The notes beneath the pieces were generated by a model. That model made no database searches. It had not been told where the DNA came from and saw nothing but the letters and a program-made list of their open reading frames with translations. Shown here piece after piece: positions 32,631 through 41,113 of a DNA stretch of 64,000 bases; position 1 is the first letter of the stretch, and the number at the start of each line of letters is the position of its first letter. The DNA comes from Pseudomonas sp. GR 6-02. GTDB taxonomy: Bacteria > Pseudomonadota > Gammaproteobacteria > Pseudomonadales > Pseudomonadaceae. The DNA is taken from the NCBI RefSeq assembly GCF_001655615.1, contig NZ_CP011567.1, forward strand, positions 4,597,001 to 4,661,000. The letters are read 5' to 3'. Made by a program: the position numbers and the translations under genes.

Positions 32631-33622
32631 AAAGCACTGTGGGGCAGATCGGAAGGCGCGCCACTCTACTCTTTTTTTCGCACAGGTAAAGTCGAGAAAA
32701 GCCTGCACGCCCGTCCTAGAGCAAGCGCTCGGGACAATCCACAGAAGCTGTGGATAACTCAGTGGACAACCGCCCTTGAAGTCGCGCAAAGCCGTGTGGA
32801 ATGGGGCTCGCAGTCAAACTGACGATTTTTTCACCAGTAAAAAAAAGCGATGTTTTTCATTGACTTAAATTTTCGTTACAGGCACCCACCCTCGGTGAAG
32901 CGAGGATGACAGTGGGATGACAGTCCGCGCAACTAATGTGCACAAGTACCTGCGAGGCGGTTATATCGGTGCGCTTTTTCGGCGCGTTTTTACGGTGACG
33001 CCTGGGGATAAACCCGGCAACCCGCGCCGCAGATTGATCCTGGCTCGATCGCCCTCTCGGATCAACGGCCGTTTTTTGGGCAATTGCGGGGCACGTGTCG
33101 GCCGATGACATTTTCCGACAGCACTTGCGGATGTGGTCGGCCGGCACTTCAGTGTTTTTTTGCGAGCAGGCTTCCCTTCGGCCATTCAATCCGTTAGTAT
33201 CCGCGGCGTTAGTACCAAGCTGAAAGTCAATTCTGGTCGAACAAATCCCCCCGGTCAGCCTTCCCTGAGAGAAGCCTTCACCGACAAAGCGGGATCGACC
33301 ACCTCGATGGTTTCCAGGTAAATCTTGCGTCAACACAGCCTTTGAATCGAAAGCAAAGGGTGTTGCGAAGTTCACTTACTCTGACCGAACCAACCTGCAA
33401 ATTGATCAGGATCTTCACCCCGGGCCCAGAACCTTTGCCCCTGATGTGTTGCCTGCCCTCCTAAGTACCTACCTGCCAGCCCAAGCGCGCCAACTTATCA
33501 GCGCTTCAAACTGGCTGCTTTGTTCCAGTCGGGTTCTTCATTCGACCAATGGTGGTCGTCGTCACTGGAACGTTTTAATTTTGCACGGTTCTTATCCGTG
33601 TCGCTTGTAGGAACACCCGATT
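32631..33622. other. About 1 kb without a recognisable gene, leader of the 33623 gene
   Basis: Several frames are open here but none has a ribosome site plus recognisable protein. The sequence has GC-rich inverted repeats (for example CGGTGCGCTTTTTCGGCGCG near 32969, and GGCCGACC-type repeats near 33100-33145), and TTGACTTAAATTTT at 32861 could be a -35 element. Unusually long for a leader; a stable RNA cannot be excluded. Confidence 0.5.
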
Positions 33623-33847
33623 ATGTCTACTCAAATCCACACTCAGGATGCCATTCGCACCCTAACCAACGCTTTTGCTCCAATGAACTGCCTGATCATG
33701 GCCGCTCGCAAAGGCTGCTTCAGCTTCACTCTGGTCAACGAACACGGCATCGCTCGTCACAGCGAACGCCTATACCCCGATCAATACTCCAGCGCCGAAC
33801 CGCTGCAGGCTGTGATCGAGCGTACTCGCCAGGCACTGGTTGCCTGA
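33623..33847 (+). CDS. Small conserved Pseudomonas protein
   Basis: A 74-residue protein. ATG 33623 has AGGA about 10 bases upstream. Not recognised beyond its look as a small soluble Pseudomonas-type protein: QDAIRTLTNAFAPMNCLIMAA (N-terminal helix), then KGCFSFTLVNEHGIARHSER (beta hairpin) and a C-terminal helix ending VIERTRQAL. No signal or membrane segment. It marks the left boundary of the transposon-like segment: a direct repeat begins 34 bases after its stop. Confidence 0.65.
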   Translation: MSTQIHTQDAIRTLTNAFAPMNCLIMAARKGCFSFTLVNEHGIARHSERLYPDQYSSAEPLQAVIERTRQALVA

Positions 33848-33881
33848 GACGCCAGAAAGGCTGAAAACCTCAAAAGCCCTG

Positions 33882-33891
33882 CTGAAAAGCG
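33882..33891 (+). repeat. Left direct repeat, likely target-site duplication
   Basis: CTGAAAAGCG immediately before the inverted repeat at 33892. The same ten bases follow the other inverted repeat at 45158-45167. Extending to 12 bases gives 10 of 12 identical; IS4-family elements make 11-13-bp duplications. Confidence 0.6.
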
Positions 33892-34226
33892 TAATGCTGC
33901 TCACTTAAGCGGAGCAGCCTTACGGTCCACTGGAAACCGGGGCTTTGATATTTTCACCGTCCCTGGCCTTGAAGGCCTTGGACGGTGATTCAGAAACACC
34001 CCTCCGATACCGGTTCTTAACCCTGCCAATCATCCGCCTGTACCTGAAATCGGGTTGTCCGCGGCCATCACGATCAGTTGCACGGCAATGTCCCCGCACA
34101 ACCGCCGGATCTACGCACAAGATTACGCCCATGCTGGGCGCACCATAAAAATCCGATGCCAGAGGTCTGGCATCGGATTTTCGAGGAAGTCCGGCTGAGG
34201 CTCAAATACTCAAGTGAACAGCATTA
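33892..34226. mobile_element. IS4-like terminal-repeat element (MITE-like), left end of the segment
   Basis: The left end reads TAATGCTGCTCACTTAAG; the right end, read on the minus strand from 34226, is TAATGCTGTTCACTTGAG (16 of 18 identical). These resemble my memory of the E. coli IS4 end TAATGCCGATCAGTTAAG. Inside lie a palindrome near ACCGTCC...GGACGGT (33957-33985) and a terminator. No transposase gene fits in 335 bp. Together with the copy at 45119-45155 it brackets the biosynthetic operon. Confidence 0.6.
34147..34182 (-). terminator. Terminator of the biosynthetic operon
   Basis: AAAATCCGATGCCAGA, 3-base loop, CTGGCATCGGATTTT. On the minus strand it ends in TTTTT. About 70 bases past the LysE stop codon and inside the left IS4-like element. 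Confidence 0.88.
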
Positions 34227-34252
34227 CGGTCAGGCGAAACACTCGCTCCCTA

Positions 34253-34888
34253 TCAGGTGAGCGGTTTGCGCAGCAGGATATCGACCGCGAAGACGCCCAG
34301 GACAGTCCCGGACACCCAGCGTTGGGTGCGCATGGCAGAAGGTCGCTTGGCCAGGAATCCACTGACCCGGGAGGCGGCGAGAACGATCATGCCGTTCACG
34401 GTGACGGCAATGGTGATCTGTACCAGCCCCATCTGGATGAATTGCTGGAAGGTAGATCCTGCGGAAGGGTCGATGAACTGCGGGATCAGCGCGGAGTACA
34501 TCAGCGCAATCTTCGGATTCAGCAGGTTCGTCACAAGCCCCATGGTGAACAGCCGTCTCCGCGAGTGAGGTGGCAGCTCCCGCGCCTCGAAGGGGGAACT
34601 CCCCCTGGGCTTCAGCATGTTCCAAGCCAGATAGCCCAGATAAAATGCGCCTGCGATCCTGACGACATCGTAGGCGACTGGCACTGCCTTGAACAAAGCG
34701 GCCAGTCCCAGTCCCGCCGCCAACAAGTAGCACACGAAGCCTAGCGCCACACCCGCCAGCGAAATCATCCCGGCCAGCCGCCCCTGGGAAATCGCCCGCG
34801 AGGTCAGGTAGACCATGTTGGGACCCGGTGTCAGCACCATGCCCAAGGAGATGATGGCCACACCGGCCAGGCTTTCCAGCGCCATCAT
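34253..34888 (-). CDS. LysE/RhtB-family amino-acid exporter
   Basis: A 211-residue protein with five to six helices. SLGMVLTPGPNMVYLTSRAISQG (about 14-36; motif GPNM) and NPKIALMYSALIPQF are the LysE family signatures. Family members export amino acids and analogues by proton antiport. ATG 34888 overlaps the SDR stop (ATGA). As last gene of the operon it is the obvious export route for an amino-acid-like product, and may give self-resistance. Confidence 0.93.
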   Translation of the reverse strand: MMALESLAGVAIISLGMVLTPGPNMVYLTSRAISQGRLAGMISLAGVALGFVCYLLAAGLGLAALFKAVPVAYDVVRIAGAFYLGYLAWNMLKPRGSSPFEARELPPHSRRRLFTMGLVTNLLNPKIALMYSALIPQFIDPSAGSTFQQFIQMGLVQITIAVTVNGMIVLAASRVSGFLAKRPSAMRTQRWVSGTVLGVFAVDILLRKPLT

Positions 34889-35685
34889 TGGCGTGCTCCA
34901 TCGTTCAAAGGGGATGTATCGGCCCGCTGCGGCTCGAACCAGCCGAGGCTGCCGCGGAACAGCGCATGCTGAGCACGCTGTGCCACTGGCCGAACCACGA
35001 TTTCATCGACATTAACATGTGCAGGCTGATCGGCAACCCAAGCCACAACCTGGGCGACATCGTCCGCGCTCAAAGGCCGGTCGACATCCTTGTAGAGGGC
35101 ACTGACCCGTTCGGCGTCGCCGCGAAAACGATTCAAGGAAAACTCTGGCGTATGCACCATGCCGGGGAGCACTTCGGTGATGCGCACCGGTATACCCTTC
35201 ATCTCCAGTCGCAAGGAATGGGTCAGTGCGCGCTGGGCACTCTTGGCCGCGCAATAGCCGCCTCCCCCCTCATATCCGGCTAGCGCAGCCGTTGAGGTGA
35301 TATTGATGATGCACCCTTGGGACGCGATGAGCCGAGGCAATAGCAGTTGGGTCATCCGCAAAGTCCCAAGGACGTTACTGTTGAACATGTTCGTCCAGTC
35401 CTCGGCACTGGCCGCGTCTACCCCATCCAGGCCAATCGCCCCGCCCGCACAGTTCACCAGAAGATCGCACTCGAAAACCTGCACCAAGTCCTCCTCTCGC
35501 GCCTGTGTCACATCCAGCACAATGGCGCGTCCGCCGGTTTCGCCGGCAATCTGCTCGAGCCGATCCCCCCTGCGCGCCACAAGGAATACCCGCCAACCAC
35601 GACTGGCCAAGGTACGAGCGCATGCCTCGCCAATGCCACTGCTTGCACCGGTAACAACTGCTGTTTTCAAGATTGAGCTCCCCAT
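34885..35685 (-). CDS. Short-chain dehydrogenase/reductase (YdfG-like)
   Basis: A 266-residue classical SDR. TGASSGIG (12-19) binds the cofactor, NCAGG (about 82-86), catalytic Ser in ITSTAA and Tyr-x3-Lys in YCAAKSAQ. The family relatives oxidise hydroxy amino acids such as serine, threonine or 3-hydroxy acids using NADP+. Its 5' end overlaps the upstream ATP-grasp gene by 19 bases. Its position in the operon suggests oxidation or reduction of a hydroxyl created by the oxygenases. Confidence 0.92.
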   Translation of the reverse strand: MGSSILKTAVVTGASSGIGEACARTLASRGWRVFLVARRGDRLEQIAGETGGRAIVLDVTQAREEDLVQVFECDLLVNCAGGAIGLDGVDAASAEDWTNMFNSNVLGTLRMTQLLLPRLIASQGCIINITSTAALAGYEGGGGYCAAKSAQRALTHSLRLEMKGIPVRITEVLPGMVHTPEFSLNRFRGDAERVSALYKDVDRPLSADDVAQVVAWVADQPAHVNVDEIVVRPVAQRAQHALFRGSLGWFEPQRADTSPLNDGARQ

Positions 35686-36863
35686 GCTTCGGATAACTGT
35701 TCGAAGATCTTCCCCACGTCACGTACCAGCGCGGGACGATCGAAGCTGCGCAGCCGAAGGCGCGTGCCAGCGCCCTCATAAACACCGCTGGCGAAGCGAT
35801 CCAGGTTCTGCGGTTGAGCCCAGTACAGGGTACCCAAGCCTTCACGCGGCGAGCTGTTGCGGCGGGCGATCACCCATGCCCCCCGCTCGCGGTGCAATGG
35901 CCTGCCCTCCTTGCTAAGGCTGCGCGCAAGGTCCCTGTAGCGGGTAGACGCCCCGGTCTGGATTTCCCAAGCGATCCCCAGCAGGTCGATATCCCTCACC
36001 TCTCGCCAGAGGAACGGGATTTCGGCGCCACCGACCCGGGCACCGATTTCCAGGAACAGCAATTTGTCATCCAGGTCGAACAGTTCGAGGTGGAAGACGA
36101 TTTCTCGCTCAGGCGCGAAGACTGCCAGCAGTTGTTCGACGCGCCCCGCAATCCGCCGTTCGTCATCGCCCTCCTCGAGTTCGATACTGCCCAGCGGGCT
36201 ATCCGGACCGAAATCGGCACAGCTGTTCACATAACGCGACGCCGTGACTACCACAATCCGTTGCCCATCCCACCAGCCGTCAACGTGCAGGATGGGGGCC
36301 GCGCAGCAAGCCTGGACCATCATCGGCTCCGTGGCCTGCCCGATCTGATCAAGATCACTTGGGCCGCGAAGAAACTTTACGCCGCGACTCGCCGTGCCGT
36401 AGCGCGGCTTGAGCACCAGCGGATAGCCGTGTTCAGCAGCCAGTCGCTCCACCGCTTCGCGGGAATCGGCAGGCGAAGCAGGCAACACGCCGATCGACGA
36501 TTGCCGGCCTGCGACCTCCAGCATGGTGAGCTTGTCGCGGAACCGCTCGGTCCACGCGACAAGATCTCCCGGTACCTGCCATCGCTCACGGATAGAAGCC
36601 GCATTGAGCAGGTCGCCCTCATTGAGGGCAACCACCAGCGCTGGAACCCCATGTTGCTCGACCAGACGCTCGGCCTCAGCCATGACCGCCTCAGCATCGT
36701 CCAGTGAGACGAGCACCGAGCTTGACGCCAGGCGCTCGCTCGGCAGGGACGCGCAGGATTCGGGCGTACAGATCGCCCGAATCTGCATTCCTGCCGGCAG
36801 TTCGTATCGGTCGTATAGCGCTTGGCTACCGACCCAACGGTGCAAGCAGAGGACATATTTCAT
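35667..36863 (-). CDS. ATP-grasp ligase 2
   Basis: A 398-residue protein of ATP-grasp plan. An N-terminal pre-ATP-grasp Rossmann-like part (about 1-110) is followed by YPLVLKPRYGTASRGVKFL (about 147-165; Lys binds ATP phosphate) and the metal-binding end LLFLEIGARVGGAEIPFL (about 270-287; Glu and nearby Asn/Gly positions). Such enzymes join a carboxylate to an amine through an acyl phosphate. ATGA overlap with ATP-grasp 1. The substrate pair is unknown. It is clearly different in sequence from ATP-grasp 1, so each probably makes a separate bond. Confidence 0.87.
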   Translation of the reverse strand: MKYVLCLHRWVGSQALYDRYELPAGMQIRAICTPESCASLPSERLASSSVLVSLDDAEAVMAEAERLVEQHGVPALVVALNEGDLLNAASIRERWQVPGDLVAWTERFRDKLTMLEVAGRQSSIGVLPASPADSREAVERLAAEHGYPLVLKPRYGTASRGVKFLRGPSDLDQIGQATEPMMVQACCAAPILHVDGWWDGQRIVVVTASRYVNSCADFGPDSPLGSIELEEGDDERRIAGRVEQLLAVFAPEREIVFHLELFDLDDKLLFLEIGARVGGAEIPFLWREVRDIDLLGIAWEIQTGASTRYRDLARSLSKEGRPLHRERGAWVIARRNSSPREGLGTLYWAQPQNLDRFASGVYEGAGTRLRLRSFDRPALVRDVGKIFEQLSEAWGAQS

Positions 36864-38116
36864 TCCGTGGGATCCACGATGAAGTTGACCGCCGCTACCA
36901 GTTCATCACCGATACGCACGGCATCCTCGCGCGAGGTGCCTGTTGCCAGGACATACCCTGAAACGCAGTCGGCAACGGTGTCGAGCGGTGGAATCGTATC
37001 GCCCTCATGCTTCTGGATGACTACGGCACGCTCGGCTGCGCCCAGTTCGAACAGGAACGGCAAGAACACCCGTGGAGTCTCGCCTGACTTGGTATGGCGC
37101 ACATCGACGTCAGGCTTGAGATCGAGCTCGACCTTTCTGACCTTGCCAGGTGTCGGTACGAAGAACTGGATCGCGGCACCCGCTTTCGGCTCGGGCGACA
37201 CTTGCGGCAGAGTGTCGATACCCAGCGGCACAGTCAGGAACATGCGGTTCAGGTCCAGGCCGAACGCACGCCGCACCAGTTCAGGGGCACCCGAGCCCGC
37301 CAGGCGAGCATGGGATTCGAGTACACGAGGCCCCTTGGGGGTCAGCACGAACTCGCTATGGGAGGGCCCCTCTTCCAGTTCTACCGCGTCGAGCAGGCGG
37401 CAGGTCATTTCCTTCAGCTCGCTCAGCCATTTCCTGGCCTCGGTGCTCGGCGTGCTGACTTCCCACTCAACGTATTTGTCGTTCATGCGGTACTGGGAGT
37501 AACCAATGGGAAGGTGGCGCCCCTGGAACGAGAAGGAGTCGACGCTGACGACCGGCCCCTCCAGGTACTCCTCGATGATAATGTGCTTGACGTCGGCATC
37601 CTGAAGCGCCTGCCAGGCCTTGGAAGCAGAGGCTGCGTCATCGCAGGGATGGATATGCAGGCTGGCCACGCCTTCGGCGGGTTTGAGAACCGACTTGCCA
37701 TGCTCTTTGACGAACGCGACGGCATCCTGCGCACTGGTGACATGGCGATAGGCAACCGGGCTCAGGTTGTGCTCGACCAGCAACTCGCGCATGGCCACTT
37801 TGTCCTTGAGCAGGCGCGCAGTCTTATAGGAAACCCCGGTGAGACCGAAGTGATCGACCACTTTGCCCGTTGACTCGCCTGCCACTTCGGTAGTGGTCAT
37901 GATGCGATCGAACGGACGGTCGCGGTGCAGGGGCTCGAGGACCTTGATGATGGCCTCGGCGTCGTCAATCCTGGCATGCACCACCTGTTCGCAATGGGCG
38001 AGGATTTCCTGCTCGTAGTCACCCTCCTGATGCACCAGCACTACGTCGATGCCCAGCTCCTTGGCACCGTGAATGGGCGAGGGACGACCACCGACTACTG
38101 CGATACGCTTATTCAT
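36860..38116 (-). CDS. ATP-grasp ligase 1 (carboxylate-amine ligase)
   Basis: A 418-residue protein resembling L-amino-acid ligases and dipeptide ligases such as BacD/DdaF. N-terminal MNKRIAVVGGRPSPIHGAKELG Rossmann part, SVLKPAEGVASLHIH with the ATP Lys (about 143-157), IIIEEYLEGPVVSVDSFS (about 178-195), and the metal loop HSEFVLTPKGPRVLESHARLAGSG (about 258-281), which carries E and N/H positions. It is 57 bases after the dioxygenase stop. With ATP-grasp 2 it supplies all peptide-bond chemistry visible in this operon; no adenylation or carrier-protein domain is present. Confidence 0.88.
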   Translation of the reverse strand: MNKRIAVVGGRPSPIHGAKELGIDVVLVHQEGDYEQEILAHCEQVVHARIDDAEAIIKVLEPLHRDRPFDRIMTTTEVAGESTGKVVDHFGLTGVSYKTARLLKDKVAMRELLVEHNLSPVAYRHVTSAQDAVAFVKEHGKSVLKPAEGVASLHIHPCDDAASASKAWQALQDADVKHIIIEEYLEGPVVSVDSFSFQGRHLPIGYSQYRMNDKYVEWEVSTPSTEARKWLSELKEMTCRLLDAVELEEGPSHSEFVLTPKGPRVLESHARLAGSGAPELVRRAFGLDLNRMFLTVPLGIDTLPQVSPEPKAGAAIQFFVPTPGKVRKVELDLKPDVDVRHTKSGETPRVFLPFLFELGAAERAVVIQKHEGDTIPPLDTVADCVSGYVLATGTSREDAVRIGDELVAAVNFIVDPTE

Positions 38117-38173
38117 GCATGAACTCCCTGTCTACTGTGATGTTTGTTGTGTGATGGTTCTTGAAGCAAAGGC

Positions 38174-39130
38174 TCAACTGCCGTACACCCGGCGCAGCCA
38201 GCGCGCCTTGCCGTTGAGCAGAGGCTGGAACGCCTTGCGCCGGTGCAGCACGCGGGCATTTTTGAAAATGAAGAAGTCGCCTGGTTGCAACACCACCTCT
38301 ATACCCTGGGCATCGCGCAGGCACTGGCGCAGGAGCCCAAGTGCCTTTTCGCTGTCCAGGTCGAGGGCGGCCACGATGCCATCGTCAAAGCGCAGGCGAT
38401 AACCGCCCTCGTCGTGCTCCAGCACCGGCAGCACCCTAGGCTGGCCATCGAAGCCCTCGTTGGAGGCAGGGGCACCAAAGGTGTAGGCAGACTTCTGCAA
38501 CTGGGCGATCGCCCAGCCGGGCAGCTTTGAAAGGACATGATCCACACAAACAATGTCGGTGGAGGCGCCTTCAAAGTTGCGCACGGCGGTAAAGGCCAAG
38601 AAGTTCGGCACGGCGGTCGCGACATTTCGGCTTTGATCGGCGAAGGGCCAGTTGGGATTGTCGGTGTGCCAGAAAAACTCCACATCCGCGCCCCAAGAGC
38701 TGGTGGTGCCCGCGGCCTCCGGAACCGGAACGACGTTTCTGACCAGCTTGCCGAAGTTCTCATACTCGACTGCATGCGGCCTGACACCCAGCAGCCGCAA
38801 CATGCCAAAGTGCAGCAGATCGAAGTCAAGAACACACTCGGCGTTGGGCAGGAAACCATTGCGCGGCGTCGCGACGTCCGTAGAGAGCGAAATGCCTCTG
38901 ATGAGCAGCGCTTTGTGCGGGCTGTCAGGAAATGCGCGAATTGCCTCGACGATGTCCCGGCCCAACACTGTGCCGAGCCAGTCCCCGCCGACTGCTCCCA
39001 CACTCTCAGCGCAGTGCGGCGTTTCGGCCAGCCTCACGCGACAGCCCTCCAGCCCGGTCAGGTCGGGATCATTGACGACCACCACCTGTACCAATGAAGC
39101 CTCCTGAACATCCATGGCCATGACGCTCAT
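38174..39130 (-). CDS. Fe(II)/2-oxoglutarate oxygenase (clavaminate synthase/VioC-like)
   Basis: A 318-residue protein. The start is set at 39130 because that ATG overlaps the stop of the 38-residue microprotein (ATGA); a longer frame upstream is another reading of the same bases. The iron site is visible: His155-Thr-Asp157 in FFWHTDNPNW and distal His296 in ARVLHRRKAF, with an Arg of WLRRVYG near the C-terminus for 2-oxoglutarate. The family (TauD/TfdA, clavaminate synthase-like) hydroxylates free or bound amino acids such as Asn or Arg at Cbeta or Cgamma. Probable role: hydroxylation of the amino-acid core. Confidence 0.88.
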   Translation of the reverse strand: MSVMAMDVQEASLVQVVVVNDPDLTGLEGCRVRLAETPHCAESVGAVGGDWLGTVLGRDIVEAIRAFPDSPHKALLIRGISLSTDVATPRNGFLPNAECVLDFDLLHFGMLRLLGVRPHAVEYENFGKLVRNVVPVPEAAGTTSSWGADVEFFWHTDNPNWPFADQSRNVATAVPNFLAFTAVRNFEGASTDIVCVDHVLSKLPGWAIAQLQKSAYTFGAPASNEGFDGQPRVLPVLEHDEGGYRLRFDDGIVAALDLDSEKALGLLRQCLRDAQGIEVVLQPGDFFIFKNARVLHRRKAFQPLLNGKARWLRRVYGS

Positions 39131-39243
39131 GATTTGCGGTTCAGGTATGAGGTGACCTTGGGGTCCGGCTGATGGGCGAACGCCTTGGTTCGTCGGATAA
39201 ACATCCCCAACGGCAGGATCAGGTAGAGCAGAACATAATCCAT
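39127..39243 (-). CDS. 38-residue single-helix membrane microprotein
   Basis: Found by reading the gap between two operon genes. ATG 39243 has GAAGG upstream with suitable spacing. One membrane helix (DYVLLYLILPLGMFI) followed by RR and a polar tail ending LNRKS. TGA overlaps the oxygenase ATG (ATGA), so it is coupled to that gene. Not recognised. Small membrane proteins also accompany NodU/TobZ-type carbamoyltransferase genes in other bacteria (for example the DUF5989 group), but the sequence is not clearly that family. Could anchor the pathway enzymes to the membrane. Confidence 0.7.
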   Translation of the reverse strand: MDYVLLYLILPLGMFIRRTKAFAHQPDPKVTSYLNRKS

Positions 39244-39271
39244 AGTGCACCTTCCCTAGTGTATGAAAGAG

Positions 39272-41113
39272 TTAATCCAGCGGTACTGTCTCGCGCCAGT
39301 CGACCGCCTCCTCGAACTGAGGCTGCTCCGATTTATCGAGGTAGAAGTCGCCAATCGCCAGCACATCCATGTTGGTACGCATGAAGCAGCGATAGGCTTC
39401 GAACGGCGTGTTCACAATCGGCTCACCGCGCACGTTGAACGAGGTGTTGACCAATACAGGACACCCTGAACGCTGATAGAAGTGTTCAAGCAGCGCCCGG
39501 AACCGCGGGTTGCGCTCCCGGTCAACGGTCTGCACCCTTGCCGAGAAGTCCACGTGGGTGATTGCCGGCAGATCGCTACGCACCAACTTGAGCAAGTCGA
39601 TCCCGGTAAGCCGCGCACTCTCCTGTGGGATCGCCTTGCGAATGCCCGTTGCAATGGGCGAGACCACCAGCATGTAGGGGCTTTCCTCGACGATGTCGAA
39701 GTAGTCTGCCGCTTTTTCCTCAAGCACCACGGGAGCGAAGGGGCGGAAGGACTCGCGGAACTTGATGCGCAGGTTCATGTTTGACTGGGTGTCCGAGCGG
39801 CGCGGATCACCCAGGATCGAACGGCTGCCAAGCGATCGCGGACCGAACTCCATTCGCCCCTGGAACCAGCCGATGACCCCGCCGTCCTCGATGCTGGTGC
39901 TCACCCGCTGGTCGAGCTCTTCCGGCGAAAGCCTGTGAAAAACAGCGCCGCAGGCTTCCAGTTCGTCCCTGATCTGCTCTTCGCTGTACTCCGGCCCAAG
40001 CAATGCTCCGCTCATGCCATCACGCACGCCAGCCGGCAGTTCGCGGCTTGCTACGCCGCGATACTTGCGGTCAGTCAGCAGCGCGGCGCCCAGCGAGCCA
40101 CCCGCATCGCCAGCCGCCGGTTGCACCCACAGACGGTCGAATATCCGCTCACGCGAGATCACGCCGTTGGCTACGCAGTTGAGGGCAACGCCCCCGGCCA
40201 TGCACAGTGCGGTCTCGCCAGTGAGCTCACGGGCGGTCTTGGCCAGGCGCGAAACGACGATCTCCGTGACTTTCTGCACCGATGCGGCCAAATCGAACTC
40301 GCGATCGGTAAGGGGGGCCTCGGGCAAGCGCCGGGGGCCACCGAACAGCTGCTCAAAGGCATCGCCCGTCATGACCTGGCCTTTGATGAACTCAAACTTG
40401 GTCCAGTCGAGCCTGAAGCTGCCATCGGGCTTCACATCGATCAGATGCGAGAGGATCGTGTCGACGTAATGAGGCTTGCCATATGGCGCAAGCCCCATGA
40501 GTTTGTATTCGCCGGAGTCCACCTTGAAGCCGCAGAAATAGGTGAAGGCCGAATAAAGCAGGCCCAGCGAATGGGGAAAGGACAACTCGGCAACCAGCTT
40601 GATACCTTCTGGCCTGCCGTGCCAGATGGTGGTCGTCGCCCACTCGCCGACACTGTCGATACACAGGATCGCGGCGCTCTCGAAAGGACTGGGGAAAAAT
40701 GCCGATGCAGCGTGGGACTCGTGGTGACCATGCACTTCGATTCGGCGACCGTCCCGGTCTCCCATCGCTCTGAGATGACGCACGACCTCACGGTCCATCC
40801 GGCGCTTGGTTGATAGCCATTCGCCAAGCACCGGTGCGTAGGTGCGCGCTGCCGAAAGCCCGGCCACGGCGGCCGTCGAGAGTACCCGACGGAACTTCAG
40901 TGCCGGGTCTTCGTAATAGGCGACATGGTCGACATCGGCCAGGTTTATACCTGCGTTACTCAGGACGTACTCGATGGCCTTGCGTGGGAAACCCGGGTCA
41001 TGCCTTATCCGGCTGAAACGCTCTTCCTGGGCCGCGGCAACGATCTTGCCGTCCACTACCAGAGTGGCCGCGCTGTCGTGATAAAAGGCAGAGATGCCAA
41101 GCGTAATCGTCAT
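39272..41113 (-). CDS. NodU/TobZ-type carbamoyltransferase
   Basis: A 613-residue protein. The N-terminal Kae1-like domain opens with LGISAFYHDSAATLV and EERFSRIRHDPGFPRKAI, and has HGHHESHAASAF (His130/His134 region). The C-terminal YrdC-like domain has GWFQGRMEFGPRSLGSRSIL and FRPFAPVV. These enzymes use carbamoyl phosphate and ATP to make carbamoyl-AMP and transfer carbamoyl to a hydroxyl group. ATGA overlap with the diiron oxygenase gene. It would either decorate the product or turn a hydroxyl into a leaving group. Confidence 0.95.
   Translation of the reverse strand: MTITLGISAFYHDSAATLVVDGKIVAAAQEERFSRIRHDPGFPRKAIEYVLSNAGINLADVDHVAYYEDPALKFRRVLSTAAVAGLSAARTYAPVLGEWLSTKRRMDREVVRHLRAMGDRDGRRIEVHGHHESHAASAFFPSPFESAAILCIDSVGEWATTTIWHGRPEGIKLVAELSFPHSLGLLYSAFTYFCGFKVDSGEYKLMGLAPYGKPHYVDTILSHLIDVKPDGSFRLDWTKFEFIKGQVMTGDAFEQLFGGPRRLPEAPLTDREFDLAASVQKVTEIVVSRLAKTARELTGETALCMAGGVALNCVANGVISRERIFDRLWVQPAAGDAGGSLGAALLTDRKYRGVASRELPAGVRDGMSGALLGPEYSEEQIRDELEACGAVFHRLSPEELDQRVSTSIEDGGVIGWFQGRMEFGPRSLGSRSILGDPRRSDTQSNMNLRIKFRESFRPFAPVVLEEKAADYFDIVEESPYMLVVSPIATGIRKAIPQESARLTGIDLLKLVRSDLPAITHVDFSARVQTVDRERNPRFRALLEHFYQRSGCPVLVNTSFNVRGEPIVNTPFEAYRCFMRTNMDVLAIGDFYLDKSEQPQFEEAVDWRETVPLD

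Noticed and set aside
32857..33375. 172-codon minus frame in the 1-kb gap
   Set aside because: Weak start context and Arg/Asn-rich composition without motifs, overlapped by several other random frames.
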